DNA of 64,000 nt from CAWEFA01 sp963851385 (lineage in GTDB: Bacteria > Bacteroidota > Bacteroidia > Bacteroidales > DTGW01), in assembly GCA_963851385.1 (NCBI GenBank), contig CAWKPE010000021.1:154184-218183 (forward strand), given 5' to 3'. The translations under genes and the position numbers were made by a program. The notes under the pieces were generated by a model that searched no databases, was not told the origin of the DNA, and saw only the letters and a list, made by a program, of their open reading frames with translations. The stretch's first letter is position 1. Each line of letters starts with the position of its first letter. Of this stretch, positions 35,587 through 44,643 are shown piece after piece.

Positions 35587-36618
35587 ATGGCCATAGTTTC
35601 GTTATTTCAAAACTTCAACAAAGTGATAGAAAACAAATCACTTGAAGAAATTCTCAAAGAAATCAAATCAGGTATTTATCGGAAACAAATTATTACACTT
35701 GGGAAACTGCATACTGAAGGTAAAGCAGCGGAATTCGAAAAACTTAAAAAATCCCTTCCGGCTTTTACACCTTCAGGACTTTTCGAAGGAGGACGGAAAC
35801 TAGAGTATTTGAAACAGTACAGTAATTTCGTAATCCTTGATTTTGACAAATTAAGCCTTGTCCAATTAGATAAGGCTAAAGGCACTATTACTAAAGACGC
35901 ATTCACTTTTGCCTGTTTTATAAGTCCTAGCGGATCCGGGTTAAAAATATTAGTTAAAGTTTCAGGCGGCATCGATGATCATCAAACTTCTTTTCAGAAA
36001 TTAAAACAATACTTTGAAAAACTGTTAGACTTGCCAATTGATAAATCGGGTAAAGACATTACACGCCTTTGCTTTGTGTCTTATGACCCGGAATTATTCC
36101 TAAATACTAATGCGAAATCCTTTGAATTACAACAAAAATTTATTGCATCTGAGCTGCAGACAATGTATGAGGATGCAATTCATTTCACCGAAAAAAAAGA
36201 AAGTTATACAACAGGTAACCGTAATAATTTTGTTTTTCAATTGGCAAACAATCTTAATCGTAAAGGTATTTCAATATCAGATGCTCAAAGCCTCATTCTC
36301 CGGGATTACAATTTCAATGAATCTGAAGTAACAACCACTATCAAGAGTGCCTATAACAACTTTAACCAACATGCTTCTAAAATTCATTCGCCAACAGAAA
36401 ATAGAATTAAGGGTGAGGGTACAACCAAACGCCGTTTCACTGCTAATAAATTTGTCCTGGCCCAGGAATTCATCAAAAAACATTTTGTTATCCGCCGGAA
36501 TATTGTTACTCAGGAATATGAATGTCGGGACATTAATAAAGCGGAATTCGAATGCATGAATGAGAATAATATTTTTATAAAAATGCAAATGTCCGGGCTG
36601 AATATGAGCCTTGAATAA
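35587..36618 (+). CDS. BT4734/VirE N-terminal-domain replication protein, 5' fragment
   Basis: This 343-aa protein matches the BT4734-like/VirE_N N-terminal domain: GLFEGGRKLEYLKQYSN, VILDFDKL, SPSGSGLKILVKV and DKSGKDITRLCFVSYDPEL, which is a primase-polymerase-like fold with the Asp pair. A short primase-C-terminal-like helical region follows, then the reading frame ends at 36618. The next frame continues the same protein: removing one G near 36613 gives MSLNNLIALLKSDF. The full product would be about 657 aa, as usual for element-encoded VirE/VapE fusion proteins. It probably primes or starts element replication; the iteron array lies just downstream. Confidence 0.8.
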   Translation: MAIVSLFQNFNKVIENKSLEEILKEIKSGIYRKQIITLGKLHTEGKAAEFEKLKKSLPAFTPSGLFEGGRKLEYLKQYSNFVILDFDKLSLVQLDKAKGTITKDAFTFACFISPSGSGLKILVKVSGGIDDHQTSFQKLKQYFEKLLDLPIDKSGKDITRLCFVSYDPELFLNTNAKSFELQQKFIASELQTMYEDAIHFTEKKESYTTGNRNNFVFQLANNLNRKGISISDAQSLILRDYNFNESEVTTTIKSAYNNFNQHASKIHSPTENRIKGEGTTKRRFTANKFVLAQEFIKKHFVIRRNIVTQEYECRDINKAEFECMNENNIFIKMQMSGLNMSLE

Positions 36619-37561
36619 TCTTATAGCTTTACTCAAATCTGATTTTATTACTTCTTATAATCCGTTTATTGATTATTTTCAAAAACTTCCGTCCTGGGAT
36701 GGTAAAACCGATTACATTTCATTTCTTGCAAGCTTTATAAAGACTAAAGATCGTCAGCGTTTCGATATCCATTTTAAAAAATGGTTGGTCCGGGTTGTAG
36801 CTTGTGCATTAATCGACAATTATTTTAATAAACAGGCTTTCGTTTTGGTTCATGATAAACAAAACAGTGGCAAGTCTACTTTTTGCCGTTTTCTTTGCCC
36901 GCCATCACTTAATAATTATATTGCTGAGAATCTTTCTATAGATAAAGACAGCAGAATATTATTAACCCGCAATTTATTAATTAACCTGGATGAGCTCTCT
37001 ACCCTCTCAAAAGTTGAAATTAATTCGCTTAAAAGTTTGTTTTCAAAAGACAAGATAAACGAGCGCTTACCTTACGACAGGCGTAATTCAATACTTCCTC
37101 GTCGCTGTAGTTTTATTGGATCCACAAATCAAATAGAATTCCTGAATGATGAAACCGGTTCAGTCCGTTGGCTCTGTTTTGTTATAGATGAAATAGATTG
37201 GAATTATTCAACTAAAGTAAATATAGACCTAATGTATTCCCAGGCTTATCATTTATTTAAAACCGGATTCGAATATAATCTTACAGGCAATGAAGTGAAG
37301 GAAAACGAAGAATACAACCGTCAATTTTTAATAAATACATCCGAAAAGGAATTAATCACAAAATATTTTACACCTGGCACAAAAGAGATCCATCATTATT
37401 TTTGGACAGCTACCGATGTTCTATTATATATTTCCAACATCACAGAGAGCAGGGTTAAATTATCAACAAATAACATTGGCAAGGCATTAAAAATATGTGG
37501 TTTTGAACGGACTAAACATGGTTCGGAAAAAATTTACGGTTATTATTTAAACACTAAATAA
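36611..37561 (+). CDS. VapE-like SF3 helicase/ATPase part of the replication protein, 3' fragment
   Basis: This 316-residue open frame is the C-terminal half of the gene broken at about 36613; the TTG start is only nominal. It shows a P-loop VHDKQNSGKSTF, Walker B LLINLDELS, and the sensor motif FIGSTNQ with the arginine-rich PRRCSF before it, as in virulence-associated-E/SF3 helicases. The C-terminal ~70 residues form a winged-helix-like domain. Together with the N-terminal part it would act as primase-helicase. The single-base frameshift may be a sequencing error or real inactivation. Confidence 0.78.
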   Translation: MNNLIALLKSDFITSYNPFIDYFQKLPSWDGKTDYISFLASFIKTKDRQRFDIHFKKWLVRVVACALIDNYFNKQAFVLVHDKQNSGKSTFCRFLCPPSLNNYIAENLSIDKDSRILLTRNLLINLDELSTLSKVEINSLKSLFSKDKINERLPYDRRNSILPRRCSFIGSTNQIEFLNDETGSVRWLCFVIDEIDWNYSTKVNIDLMYSQAYHLFKTGFEYNLTGNEVKENEEYNRQFLINTSEKELITKYFTPGTKEIHHYFWTATDVLLYISNITESRVKLSTNNIGKALKICGFERTKHGSEKIYGYYLNTK

Positions 37562-37585
37562 AAAGGAAACTCTTTTTAAAAATAT

Positions 37586-37823
37586 CTTACCACCTTACCA
37601 CCTTTCTTATATTAAGCCTGTATTTATTGCTCATTTAGCAGTGGTAAGATAAATTTTTCATCTTACCACCATCTTACCACCTTACCACCTTTTATATAAA
37701 ATATTGTAAATCTATTTATTAAATAAAATATCTATAGTAAAAAGGTGGTAAGTGGTAACTCCAAAATTAACTTACCTTAAAGTTACTCTGCAAGAAAATA
37801 CTGGAAAAGGGTAAGGTGGTAAG
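37586..37823. repeat. Iteron-like CTTACCAC array, candidate origin of replication
   Basis: The 8-mer CTTACCAC occurs exactly five times forward (37586, 37594, 37662, 37673, 37681) and three times in reverse (37641, 37745, 37816), with near copies beside them. CTTACCACCTTTT (37681-37693) and AAAAGGTGGTAAG (37740-37752) form a perfect 13-bp inverted repeat around 46 bp of almost pure A/T. It lies directly after the primase-helicase gene. The layout is that of an origin with iterons and an unwinding element. The rest of 37562-38082 holds no gene. Confidence 0.6.
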
Positions 37824-38082
37824 ATGAAAATTAAAAATTGATTAAATTTTAATTCACTTTATTTTAAGTTTAGGTTCCTTCTAATAGTTTTATAGCCCTT
37901 TTTGGTTTTTACAATAAAGTTATTTGGAAGTAATAAACTATATGATTAATTTTATAAGTGAAGCATAACCAAATATATCTATTTTCGATATTTTTCAGCT
38001 ATTTTGGACATTACAGAAAGGAAAAATTGTTGTGTAATATTATTGAGAACAACAATTGGCGTAATAAATAATTTTGTAGTTA

Positions 38083-39039
38083 ATGAAAATAAAAACAGAT
38101 ATTATGCTTAGGATATTATATTGGAATATTAAAAGAAAAGGAGACAAGTTATTAGATGCAATTGTTAAGTTATCTGAGAATACTGATATTTTAATAATTG
38201 CTGAATTAAGTCTAAGTAATAATAAACTTAAAATTAATGGGACGAGTATTGAGCAAATTATAACAAATATTAGCTTAGCTACAGGATTTGAATATCTTGG
38301 AAGAAACAATGATTCATGGATTCATTTATGGTTAAGGAAAGGTCTAGATGCGAAAATCGTTTTAGTTAATACATATGACAAACTTAGAAAACCTAAAGAC
38401 ATTGTTGATAAAGAATGTAGTGATTCTGAATATTTTGCAGAGTATTTGAATAGATATGAAAGAATGCAATTTTATAAAATCTCATATAGAAAAATTGAAT
38501 TTTTATTAGTGCCAATTCATTTCCCGAGTAGATTATATGCTTCAATTGGAAAACAAAAAGACATATCAGTTCTTTTTAGAAAATATATAGAAATTGTTGA
38601 GTCGGAAAATCATTTAAAGAGTATAATTGTTGGTGATTTCAACATGAATCCATTTGAACCAGGAATGATACATCATGAGGGATTTCATGCATTACCATTC
38701 CAAAGTATTGAAGATTCTATTGAGTTTTATGACGTTCCTTTTAGAACTTTTTACAACCCAACTTGGGGGAAATATGGTGATTATGAATTGATTGAAAATA
38801 AGGTAAAGAAAAAACCTGCAGGGAGTTATTATGATGAAACTTCTAGTGATATTAATTATTATTGGTATGTTTTTGACCAAGTAATTATGCGAAAAGATTT
38901 AATAACTCAGTTTTCATTTGAGAATTTCAAATATTTGACAAGTATAAATACTGAAAATGATTTACTGAATGACGATTTTTCACCAAACGAGAATGAATAT
39001 AGCGACCATTTACCTGTAAAATTTCATGTTAACAACTAA
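38083..39039 (+). CDS. Endonuclease/exonuclease/phosphatase (EEP) family protein
   Basis: This 318-aa protein has the EEP/DNase I-like metal nuclease motifs: ILYWNIK (Asn15), IIAELS (Glu41), VPIHFPSR, IVGDFNMNPFE (catalytic Asp/Asn), YVFDQVI and the C-terminal SDHLPV (Asp308, His309). All catalytic positions are present. There is no signal peptide. The start could be the ATG at 38104, which places ILYWNIK at the very N-terminus. It is followed after 6 bp by a 138-aa gene and then a helicase-PLD gene, a set that looks like defence cargo. The substrate (DNA, RNA or phospholipid) is unknown. Confidence 0.78.
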   Translation: MKIKTDIMLRILYWNIKRKGDKLLDAIVKLSENTDILIIAELSLSNNKLKINGTSIEQIITNISLATGFEYLGRNNDSWIHLWLRKGLDAKIVLVNTYDKLRKPKDIVDKECSDSEYFAEYLNRYERMQFYKISYRKIEFLLVPIHFPSRLYASIGKQKDISVLFRKYIEIVESENHLKSIIVGDFNMNPFEPGMIHHEGFHALPFQSIEDSIEFYDVPFRTFYNPTWGKYGDYELIENKVKKKPAGSYYDETSSDINYYWYVFDQVIMRKDLITQFSFENFKYLTSINTENDLLNDDFSPNENEYSDHLPVKFHVNN

Positions 39040-39045
39040 TGTATT

Positions 39046-39462
39046 ATGAGCGATTTAAAAAACATATGGCCTTCAGAAGAAGAAATAAAAAAATCTAACA
39101 GTAATATAGATTTAGCTCCTTATGGTGTGATTTCGCAGTACTCTGAAGCAATATATGAAACATATAGCAAAAGACTAATTGGGATAATTTTGACAAGAGC
39201 CAAAATATTAACAAATGGTGACAAGACTGAATTTGTATACTCTTTAGTCATTTCTCAAGCTAAGAATGATGGTGCTCAAGTTAAAATATTTGAGATAGAT
39301 ATTCAAGACGATGGCTGGTATCCTGCAAAAGTGTTTTTAACAAAACCATATAGAGAAGAACTTGGCAATGCTGAAAATGAAAAGCAACTTAAGACTTTTA
39401 TCGAGAGTGGCATCAAATCGGATTTTGTGAAAAATCTCATAAAATCATTATTGAAAGAATAA
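39046..39462 (+). CDS. Hypothetical protein, 138 aa, coupled to the EEP nuclease
   Basis: This small soluble protein has no recognised family. Charged segments at both ends flank a beta-rich middle (SKRLIGIILTRAKIL, then VKIFEIDIQDDGWYPAKVFL). It begins 6 bp after the EEP stop, so it is almost surely co-translated with it. It could be an inhibitor, adaptor or immunity-type partner of the nuclease; that is inference from position only. The following 39463-39726 holds only a weak 77-codon open frame that I do not call. Confidence 0.65.
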   Translation: MSDLKNIWPSEEEIKKSNSNIDLAPYGVISQYSEAIYETYSKRLIGIILTRAKILTNGDKTEFVYSLVISQAKNDGAQVKIFEIDIQDDGWYPAKVFLTKPYREELGNAENEKQLKTFIESGIKSDFVKNLIKSLLKE

Positions 39463-39726
39463 TCAATTCATACTGAAAATGGGCGGAAAAAATCGGAGCA
39501 TTATGATAAGGGCTAACATTTGTAAATCTCTTTTAATAATTCTATACGAAAAACTTACGAAAGCTTTAAAGTATTTTTTTGGAATAATTCTATTTTCATC
39601 TATTACGTTTACCTCATTAGACCAAACGGCTAAAGTGTATTTCAAAACTCTTTGTACAAGAGTACAAACACAAGGTGAAAAACCTTATCAAGATATATGT
39701 AACTTTTATTAATTGAAAAAAATATT

Positions 39727-42700
39727 ATGCTTCAAAACTGGTTAAATTATTACAGAAAAAGCCTTGCAGATGGTTATAGGATGGATATTAATGAAAAGGA
39801 ACTAAGCGATTCTGTTATTACTGATTCCATAGATAATATAAACCTTGAGGAATTAAGGACAATTTTTGATAAAGTTTCACCAAAAGAAAGTGGTAAAGAT
39901 GAAGAAGAAATAAGGTCAATTCCAGTGATTATTGCCCCATTGAAATTCAAATCAAAATTTGATCAGGGCATCAAAAAAGGGAATAGTGAGTCAGAATCTA
40001 TTTATCCATTTTGGATACCGGCTATAATTGATGAAAAAGGAATTTTATTACCTCCTGATTCAAAGGGCACAAAACCCTGGTTTAGTAGGTCAGTTTTGGA
40101 ACCAGGTATAGGTCAGAATTCTAATATACCAATTGTTTCAACTGTTGAATTAGTGGATACTAATTTAGCCAAGTATGATTTTAATAGTGAAAGCTGGGAT
40201 GATTATTATAATACTTCACTTTCTTTCTTTAAAGATTGCACTTCAGAAAGTACTGAAAATATCCAAATTGAAGATTTTTTAACAATCAATTCATTTATAA
40301 TAGCATATTATAAAGAGTCTTTCATTGCTACAAATATCTTTCGTCTTTATGATTATTTATTAAAAAACAAACCTGTTTGTCCATTACTTGAAAACATTGC
40401 CGGTATTTATGAGAAAAAGACTTTGCCATTACCTGATATTAATGAACTTTTCCTTGAGAACACTCATCTAGGTCATTTTAATAATAATTTTCCATTAAGT
40501 CGTTCTCAGAGACAAACTATGTTATTGTTTGAAAATCATAACGAAGCAGATATTCTTGCAGTAAATGGTCCTCCAGGAACCGGTAAAACAACACTTATTC
40601 AAAGTATTTTAGCAAATTGTGTCGTAAAAAATGCTATTGGAAAAAAACTTCCTCCTAAAATTGTAGTATCATCAACGGTTAATCAGGCAATACAAAATGT
40701 TCTGAAGGATTTCAAAATTTTTTCAGAAAGTGATACAACCATTTCTAGCTGGATACCTGAAAATAAATCGTTAGGTACATATTTAGTCTCTACAGAAAAG
40801 AAGCAACAAGAATGGGCAAAAGGTAAAGGTCATCAAGTATTAACATTTGAAAAAGATGATAATTTTTCTGGCGATTTTAAAGCTCTTACTAATAGATATA
40901 AAATTGAAGAACTAGAAAGCTTTTATATTGATGCGTTTGCGAAGAAAAATAGTAATGCAAAATTAAATAACATCACTGATGTAATAGAACATCTGCACTC
41001 AGAATTGCTACAAACAACGGATTCAATTAATAATAATATTCTAATCTGTAAAGAATATTTCAATGCATTCAATGATATAGTTCCAATTAACATGTTGGAA
41101 GAATATAAAAGTAAAATTGATGAGAATAATAAAATTAAAATAAATGCTGAGATCAGAAAAAATGAGTTGTATGAATTTAATAATAATTTTAATCAGTTCA
41201 GAAATTCAACTATATTTCTAAGGATTTTTGGTTTTATATCATCAGTTAAACGAAAATATCTGGTAAAATTGAAATTATTATTTTCAAACAGTTTATTTGA
41301 AAATAATATTAATCTTAGAAACACTTTTGAGGCTGAATCTTTGCTTTTAAATGAAATCCGGAAAACCGAAAATGCAATTCAATTGACATCTTCTTTTAAT
41401 AAATCACATGAACCTGTATATCAAAAAAATCTTATCTTGAAAAAACAATGGATTTCATTATACAATGAAATAGTAACAGGATGGGAAAACTTTGTAAATA
41501 CAAAAGATAGTAAAACAAAATCCAAATTATTAAATGATTTTCACAGTGTGCCTGAGTACGAACAGTTAAATATGGCATTAGATGTTACATTACGGTATAA
41601 AGCATTTGAATTAGCAATCCATTATTATCAGGGCTGTTTTATAGCATATAAAAAATCAACTAAAACCAAAATCACAAAAATTAAGCAGGGCCGAAGTGAA
41701 TTATTTACACAGTTATCTTTTTTAACACCTTTGTTTGTATCTACTTTTCACATGTTGCCAAAGTTTTTCTCTGCTAAAGATCCTAATAATGATTGGAATT
41801 ACGAACCCTTGTTAAATTTCACTGATTTATTAATAGTAGATGAGGCTGGAATGGTTGCTCCAGAACTTAGCTTTCCATCATTTGCATTGGCTAAAAAAGC
41901 CCTTATTGTTGGGGATATATTTCAAATTGAACCTATCTGGAATATTTATTTAGACAAAATTGATAAAGCGAATTTTCAATCTGTTGGGTTACAATCAAAT
42001 CATAGTTATGAAGATTGTAAAAGCAAAAACGTTTTGGCCTTTAATGGGACATTAATGCACATGGCGCAAATTGCATCAAAATACAGCACAACTGAACTTG
42101 TCAGAGGTACATTATTGATTGAGCATCGAAGATGTGTAGATGAAATTATCCATTTCTCAAATAAACATGTTTATAATAATCAGTTATTGCCCAAAGTAGG
42201 TTCTTTAATTGAACTACAACATGAAAAGCGGAATAATAATGAACCGGTTCTTGAATTACCACCTATTGGATATATTAATGTCAACGGTAAGTCAGAGCCA
42301 AAAAGACCTAGCAGGATAAATATTAAAGAAGCTAAAGCAATTGCTCATTGGGTTTCACTGATGGCAGGTGAGCTTCGCAATTGTTATAAAAAACCACTTG
42401 AGGATATTGTTGGAATTGTTACTCCATTTGCACCTCAGAAAATAGCTATTTTAAAAGCTCTCAATGATCATGGTTTAGGGAAAGAGAATATAATTGTTGG
42501 AACTGTACATGCTTTACAGGGTGCAGAATATAAACTTATAATTTTTTCACCTGTATACGGTACAAATGAGCTAAATATAACTTACTTTTTTGATTTAGGC
42601 TTTAATATGCTAAATGTAGCATTATCAAGAGCTCAGGAACATTTTTTAGTAATCGGAAATATGGCTTTATTTAACCCTGCTCTTAACAATAAGCCATCAG

Positions 42701-43272
42701 GTGCATTGGCTCATTACCTATTCAACAATTCAGATAATGAATTAAACTCGGCTTTTCTTTACAATAATACATATATCAAAGAACAACAACGCATTTCAAC
42801 ATTGAAAAAGCATTGCGAGGAATTGAAACAATTAATTGAAAATGCTAAAAGACAAGTGATAATTGTTTCACCTTTTATTTCAATTTCGGCTATTCAGGCA
42901 GATGATTTAGAACCTCTGATAAAGCGTAAAACTCAGGAAGGCATAAGAATCATTGTATATACTGATAAGTACCTAGATACCGTAAACGGCCAGCTTAAAG
43001 ACCAATCATTAAAAGGGAGAAATGCTTTAAAAAATGCTGGTGCTGAATTAATAGTATTAAATGGTATACATAATAAAGCAATTGCTAAAGATGAGGATGT
43101 TTTAATTGAGGGTTCATTTAATTGGTTATCAGCAGTTCGCGATGAAAAGAGTAAATATTTTAGGCATGAAACTTCGCATATTATTAAGGACAAAGACGCT
43201 TTAGACCAAATTAAACAACTTGAAGATGAACTTAAACAGATAGAAAACATTAATCTCAATAGAAAAGATTAG
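39727..43272 (+). CDS. Upf1/Dna2-like SF1 helicase fused to a phospholipase-D-type nuclease
   Basis: This 1181-aa protein has an AAA/SF1 helicase core interrupted by a long helical insertion (about 380-640). It shows Walker A NGPPGTGKTTL (Gly281-Thr289), Walker B LLIVDEAGM (Asp705, Glu706), motif III VGDIFQIEP, motif V VGTVHALQGAEY and motif VI LNVALSRAQEHF. The last ~120 residues (VIIVSPFISISAIQ to IEGSFNWLS) form a PLD domain with HxKx4D (His1115, Lys1117, Asp1122). Similar helicase-nuclease fusions occur in anti-phage loci. With the EEP nuclease upstream and an integrase element around it, a defence role is likely but not proven. Confidence 0.82.
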   Translation: MLQNWLNYYRKSLADGYRMDINEKELSDSVITDSIDNINLEELRTIFDKVSPKESGKDEEEIRSIPVIIAPLKFKSKFDQGIKKGNSESESIYPFWIPAIIDEKGILLPPDSKGTKPWFSRSVLEPGIGQNSNIPIVSTVELVDTNLAKYDFNSESWDDYYNTSLSFFKDCTSESTENIQIEDFLTINSFIIAYYKESFIATNIFRLYDYLLKNKPVCPLLENIAGIYEKKTLPLPDINELFLENTHLGHFNNNFPLSRSQRQTMLLFENHNEADILAVNGPPGTGKTTLIQSILANCVVKNAIGKKLPPKIVVSSTVNQAIQNVLKDFKIFSESDTTISSWIPENKSLGTYLVSTEKKQQEWAKGKGHQVLTFEKDDNFSGDFKALTNRYKIEELESFYIDAFAKKNSNAKLNNITDVIEHLHSELLQTTDSINNNILICKEYFNAFNDIVPINMLEEYKSKIDENNKIKINAEIRKNELYEFNNNFNQFRNSTIFLRIFGFISSVKRKYLVKLKLLFSNSLFENNINLRNTFEAESLLLNEIRKTENAIQLTSSFNKSHEPVYQKNLILKKQWISLYNEIVTGWENFVNTKDSKTKSKLLNDFHSVPEYEQLNMALDVTLRYKAFELAIHYYQGCFIAYKKSTKTKITKIKQGRSELFTQLSFLTPLFVSTFHMLPKFFSAKDPNNDWNYEPLLNFTDLLIVDEAGMVAPELSFPSFALAKKALIVGDIFQIEPIWNIYLDKIDKANFQSVGLQSNHSYEDCKSKNVLAFNGTLMHMAQIASKYSTTELVRGTLLIEHRRCVDEIIHFSNKHVYNNQLLPKVGSLIELQHEKRNNNEPVLELPPIGYINVNGKSEPKRPSRINIKEAKAIAHWVSLMAGELRNCYKKPLEDIVGIVTPFAPQKIAILKALNDHGLGKENIIVGTVHALQGAEYKLIIFSPVYGTNELNITYFFDLGFNMLNVALSRAQEHFLVIGNMALFNPALNNKPSGALAHYLFNNSDNELNSAFLYNNTYIKEQQRISTLKKHCEELKQLIENAKRQVIIVSPFISISAIQADDLEPLIKRKTQEGIRIIVYTDKYLDTVNGQLKDQSLKGRNALKNAGAELIVLNGIHNKAIAKDEDVLIEGSFNWLSAVRDEKSKYFRHETSHIIKDKDALDQIKQLEDELKQIENINLNRKD

Positions 43273-43291
43273 GACGAGAAAACATTAGCAT

Positions 43292-43426
43292 TTAATTATT
43301 AACTATGTATATTAATATAATCAGACCTATCAACCCCAAAACAAAAACAATTTCTCCCCATTTCCAAATTTCCCCTTTAGGCTTAGGATAAATAAGATTT
43401 ACAAAATCTGATAGAATCTGTTTCAT
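43292..43426 (-). CDS. Small single-span membrane protein, 44 aa
   Basis: I found this by reading the reverse strand. MKQILSDFVNLIYPKPKGEI is followed by WKWGE and a hydrophobic span IVFVLGLIGLIILIYIV. The stop is TAA at 43292-43294. The start lies 26 bp after the stop of the PAS gene, on the same strand, so the two are probably one transcript. The composition (amphipathic N-terminus, then one transmembrane helix) suggests a small regulatory membrane protein. Function unknown. Confidence 0.5.
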   Translation of the reverse strand: MKQILSDFVNLIYPKPKGEIWKWGEIVFVLGLIGLIILIYIVNN

Positions 43427-43452
43427 TTAAATGTTTGAACATATATTAAAAG

Positions 43453-43857
43453 TTAGTCAAAACCTTTAAAACAAACCCCGGTAATATCAAATATTTCTTC
43501 AAATTCAGTAGTCATTGATTCAATAAAGCAATTTACCTTTTGAATAGTTTTATCCGGCCGGAAAATCCTGAAATTTATCCACTGTGGTGATGCACCCTTT
43601 AGCATAAGATCAATAACTTTCAGGAACGGCACCAAATCATTGTCATGTACAATATCAAAGAATGTATAAAAATCATTATTTGAATTCTTTGATATACCTG
43701 CGATTTTGGAGAAGCCATCCGAAACAAGTAACCGATCCTCTATCGAATACCAAATCCAGGTACCTATAATTATATTTTCAGGTTTAATCAAGGGGTTATT
43801 ATTGACCCTGATTTTAGCTTCCCTTTCATTATCTGCAAAACTCTTAATTACTTCCAT
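43453..43857 (-). CDS. Small PAS-fold protein (paralogue of 54154-54573)
   Basis: This 134-aa protein has a PAS-like core: IIIGTWIWYSIEDRLLVS, then FDIVHDNDLVPFLKVID, and strands to EIFDITGVCFKGF. It has no kinase, cyclase or DNA-binding output domain. A clear paralogue lies at 54154-54573 with matching blocks (WIWY, FFDI, LKGA, W near 100, FDI). The two copies stand on either side of the peptide export cluster. They may sense a small molecule or act as partner for the kinases; this is inference. Confidence 0.68.
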   Translation of the reverse strand: MEVIKSFADNEREAKIRVNNNPLIKPENIIIGTWIWYSIEDRLLVSDGFSKIAGISKNSNNDFYTFFDIVHDNDLVPFLKVIDLMLKGASPQWINFRIFRPDKTIQKVNCFIESMTTEFEEIFDITGVCFKGFD

Positions 43858-43992
43858 ATAAAATCTTAAGATAGTTATTAACGAACGGTTATGGTTTCAA
43901 CATTCACTTGTTAAATGCAAATCTATAAAATAATATCAATCGGTGTTTTTTATACCACCGTTTTTTTTAAGAAAATGATGGAATATTGCAAC

Positions 43993-44229
43993 ATGACATT
44001 GAATAAAGCTTTTTTAAATATTCTAGGTAAACGCATTGATGAACTCCGCAAGGAAAAAGGCATTTCTTTTCAGGAGTTGGCCAACCGTTGTGAGATAGAA
44101 AAAGCTAATCTGGTCAAATTAACCTCACAGGGCAAAAATATTACGGTCAATACTTTGTATAATATTGCAAAAGGACTTGAAGTGTCTTTAAAGGAATTAC
44201 TTGATATTGATATTGCAGATGAAAATTAA
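43993..44229 (+). CDS. XRE-family HTH transcriptional regulator
   Basis: From the ATG at 43993 the 78-aa protein starts MTLNKAFLNILGKRIDELRK and continues into a Cro/C1-type HTH (KGISFQELANRCEIEKANLVK, then NITVNTLYNIAKGLEVSLKELL). In-frame ATGs at 43915 and 43975 would add residues without domain character, so I prefer the short form. It lies between the PAS gene and the HlyD gene, divergent from both, and could control either. Confidence 0.8.
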   Translation: MTLNKAFLNILGKRIDELRKEKGISFQELANRCEIEKANLVKLTSQGKNITVNTLYNIAKGLEVSLKELLDIDIADEN

Positions 44230-44643
44230 TTGAATTGAATTGAATTGAATAGGAATATTCATTAGTGATGAAAAGCCCGTAATTACAGTTTAATAAATCT
44301 TTATCTCCGATTTCATTGCCACACTATTAGATGTTCCAGTTATTTTTTGAAACATTTTCATGAATATAACCTTCCAAAATTTGTAGAAATCAATTCAAGG
44401 CATCGCGAAGCGTTAAATAAAATTCTTTATTTGGCGGCGTGCTGTTCGAGCGAAGATGAGGAACGAGGCGGAGTGAGTTCACGCCGTCAGTCTTTTTTGG
44501 TTACTTTTTTTGACGAAAAAAAGTGATAAGAAAATAGATTAATATTAAAAATATCTTACTTAAGAATTTACCTCGATAAATCTAGTGCTAACCCACTTTG
44601 ATATTAGTATATCGCAAATTCGCCAATTTGCTTGAAGGTTTGT
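44227..44643. other. Gene-free region with short repeat and GC-rich inverted repeat
   Basis: A GAATT tandem tract lies at 44227-44250. Around 44434-44491 a GC-rich block begins GGCGGCGTG and ends CACGCCGTC, an imperfect 9-bp inverted repeat. It is followed by GGTTACTTTTTTTGACG, a sequence style often repeated between Bacteroidota genes. No gene is seen. Confidence 0.5.

Larger units (their letters stand above)
32575..43272. mobile_element. Integrative element with replication module and putative defence cargo (right end not defined)
   Basis: The left boundary is the tRNA remnant next to a tyrosine recombinase. Inside lie a hypothetical gene with a DNA-binding-like C-terminus, a HTH gene, a BT4734/VapE-type replication gene, an iteron-like array, and the EEP nuclease, 138-aa protein and helicase-PLD genes. 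No relaxase or conjugation gene is seen. The right att copy is not in the window, so the end at 43272 is only the last gene of clear element character. Confidence 0.45.

Noticed and set aside
37561..37830. CRISPR array
   Set aside because: The CTTACCAC copies are only 8 bp, unevenly spaced and in both orientations, so they do not have repeat-spacer form.
39479..39712. 77-codon open frame between the 138-aa gene and the helicase gene
   Set aside because: Low-complexity, no domain, no close spacing to either neighbour and no sign of coding pressure; most likely chance.
44434..44535. Functional RNA or insertion sequence end in the GC-rich block after the XRE gene
   Set aside because: Only an imperfect 9-bp inverted repeat and a common Bacteroidota intergenic phrase are seen; no transposase or conserved RNA form.
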